Shown piece by piece: positions 6,407 to 7,042 of a stretch of 7,042 bases of DNA. Numbering within the stretch: position 1 is the first letter of the stretch; each line of letters begins with the position of its first letter. Below the pieces are notes generated by a model that ran no database searches, was not told the origin of the DNA, and was given only the letters and a program-made list of their open reading frames with translations. Origin of the DNA: CAYMSF01 sp964542255 (GTDB taxonomy: Bacteria > Verrucomicrobiota > Lentisphaeria > Victivallales > Victivallaceae). The DNA is taken from assembly GCA_964542255.1 (NCBI GenBank), contig CAZITV010000125.1, positions 1 to 7,042 of the forward strand. Direction: 5' to 3'. The translations under genes and the position numbers were made by a program.

Positions 6407-6826
6407 TTAACTTTTGGTGGTGGATTTGCCGGTATCCAGTGTGGCGCGGATTTCCCGGGCCATATTGGCGAGACGGTGCGGTTTTGGAATAAAGCCGCAG
6501 GCTCCCTGCGCCAGTAAGTCTTTGACTTCATCTTCGGAAACATACCCGCTGGATAGTAAAATTTTGGCCCTGGGATCAATTGCCATCAGTTTGAGAAAAG
6601 TGTGGTGCCCGCCCTGTTTGGGCATAATCATATCCAGCAGCACCAAATCCACCTGATGCGGATTCGACTGGTAGATTTCAACCGCATCCAAACCGTTCTC
6701 TGCCAATAACACGGTATAACCAAGTTCCTGCAGTGCTTCAATTAAAAAGTCCCAAATCGTCTCCTGGTCATCCACAATCAAAATGGTCTCATTGCCGCGC
6801 GGCAGTTCCTGCGTGTTTTCCGACAT
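6407..6826 (-). CDS. Stand-alone CheY-like response regulator receiver protein
   Basis: The 139-residue protein is a single receiver domain. It has the acidic pair Asp19-Asp20 (ILIVDDQET), the phosphoacceptor Asp65 (LVLLDMIMP), the Ser92-Ser93 switch position (ILLSSGY) and the conserved Lys115 (FIPKPH). It has no DNA-binding or enzymatic output domain, so it should signal by protein contact or phosphotransfer. The sequence resembles the C-terminal receiver of hybrid histidine kinases (RGNETILIVDDQ), so it may derive from one. I chose the ATG at 6826 because a near-perfect AGGAGG lies seven bases upstream. The frame stays open beyond it to 7039, but that part is AT-rich and looks non-coding. 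It is the first gene of a probable operon with the MCE and peptidase genes. No cognate kinase gene is in the window. Confidence 0.92.
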   Translation of the reverse strand: MSENTQELPRGNETILIVDDQETIWDFLIEALQELGYTVLLAENGLDAVEIYQSNPHQVDLVLLDMIMPKQGGHHTFLKLMAIDPRAKILLSSGYVSEDEVKDLLAQGACGFIPKPHRLANMAREIRATLDTGKSTTKS

Positions 6827-6833
6827 TTGCCTA

Positions 6834-6839
6834 CCTCCT
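6834..6839 (-). promoter_or_regulatory. Strong ribosome binding site deciding the receiver start
   Basis: On the minus strand AGGAGG is followed by seven bases and then ATG at 6826. This consensus Shine-Dalgarno sequence argues that the receiver is an independent 139-residue protein rather than the end of a longer in-frame product. Confidence 0.85.
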
Positions 6840-7042
6840 GTTAACGTGACCACTGCACTCATGCCCTCTCCCGGCGGAGCATCCCAACTATATTCGTAAC
6901 CATCATCACATTTATATAATAATTCACAAAAAAAATATTTCAATATAAAGTGACAAGGAATTGAAACGAAATAACAGTTTATGCAAAATGAGATGAACCC
7001 GCCAAAAGCCCGGTCAGGTGATTTTTGATGGATCGGCACAAG
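6840..7042 (-). other. Upstream region of the receiver gene
   Basis: About 200 bases upstream of the receiver gene hold no recognisable gene. The part 6896-6985 is very AT-rich and contains promoter-like pieces on the minus strand (TTGTCA, TATATT and TATAAA), but no pair with correct spacing that I would defend. The promoter of the receiver-MCE-peptidase cluster probably lies here. The frame of the receiver is open throughout, with no family motif in it. Confidence 0.4.

Noticed and set aside
6827..7039. N-terminal extension of the receiver protein to 210 residues
   Set aside because: The consensus AGGAGG before the ATG at 6826 and the AT-rich, motif-free upstream sequence favour the short protein.
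1..7042. CRISPR array, tRNA, rRNA or transposase
   Set aside because: There are no regularly spaced identical repeats of 20 bases or more, no cloverleaf or rRNA signature that I could recognise, and no transposase motif in any frame.

Overview
The window shows a bacterial chromosome segment with moderate GC content, AT-rich intergenic regions and clear Shine-Dalgarno sequences. The MCE/MlaD lipid-transport protein points to a diderm (Gram-negative) cell. The interspersed-repeat style at the left edge and the long Ala/Lys-rich tail on ribosomal protein S2 would fit the PVC group (for example Lentisphaerota). That placement is an inference with low confidence, because no rRNA or diagnostic marker is present.

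Layout, left to right. Positions 1-230 hold no gene, only short repeats and hairpins. A strong intrinsic terminator at 229-269 ends the minus-strand operon rpsB (1135-2100) then tsf (294-1106), encoding ribosomal protein S2 and elongation factor Ts. A candidate promoter at 2248-2275 gives rpsB a structured leader of about 140 nt. Positions 2290-2690 are a GC-richer block with no recognisable gene. They are followed by a very AT-rich regulatory region (2700-2877) that contains repeats spaced 20 bp apart.

On the plus strand, 2878-4356 encodes a 492-residue protein with an Xre-type helix-turn-helix followed by three PAS domains and no kinase or other output domain. It is a probable one-component sensor-regulator. 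A convergent gap (4357-4608) carries a hairpin and short unassigned minus-strand reading frames.

The right part is a minus-strand cluster read from right to left: a stand-alone CheY-like receiver (6407-6826), an MlaD/MCE membrane-anchored lipid-transport subunit (5350-6390) and a YgjP/SprT-like zinc metallopeptidase (4609-5280). The gaps are 16 and about 70 bases, so they are probably co-transcribed. The MCE gene has no permease or ATPase gene beside it here.

The translation genes, the HTH-PAS regulator and the receiver-MCE-peptidase cluster look like three independent transcription units. I see no CRISPR array, tRNA, rRNA, transposase or toxin-antitoxin pair. Nothing here clearly makes up a new multi-gene system. 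The most unusual items are the HTH-PAS-PAS-PAS protein with its repeat-bearing promoter region and the receiver/MCE/peptidase cluster.
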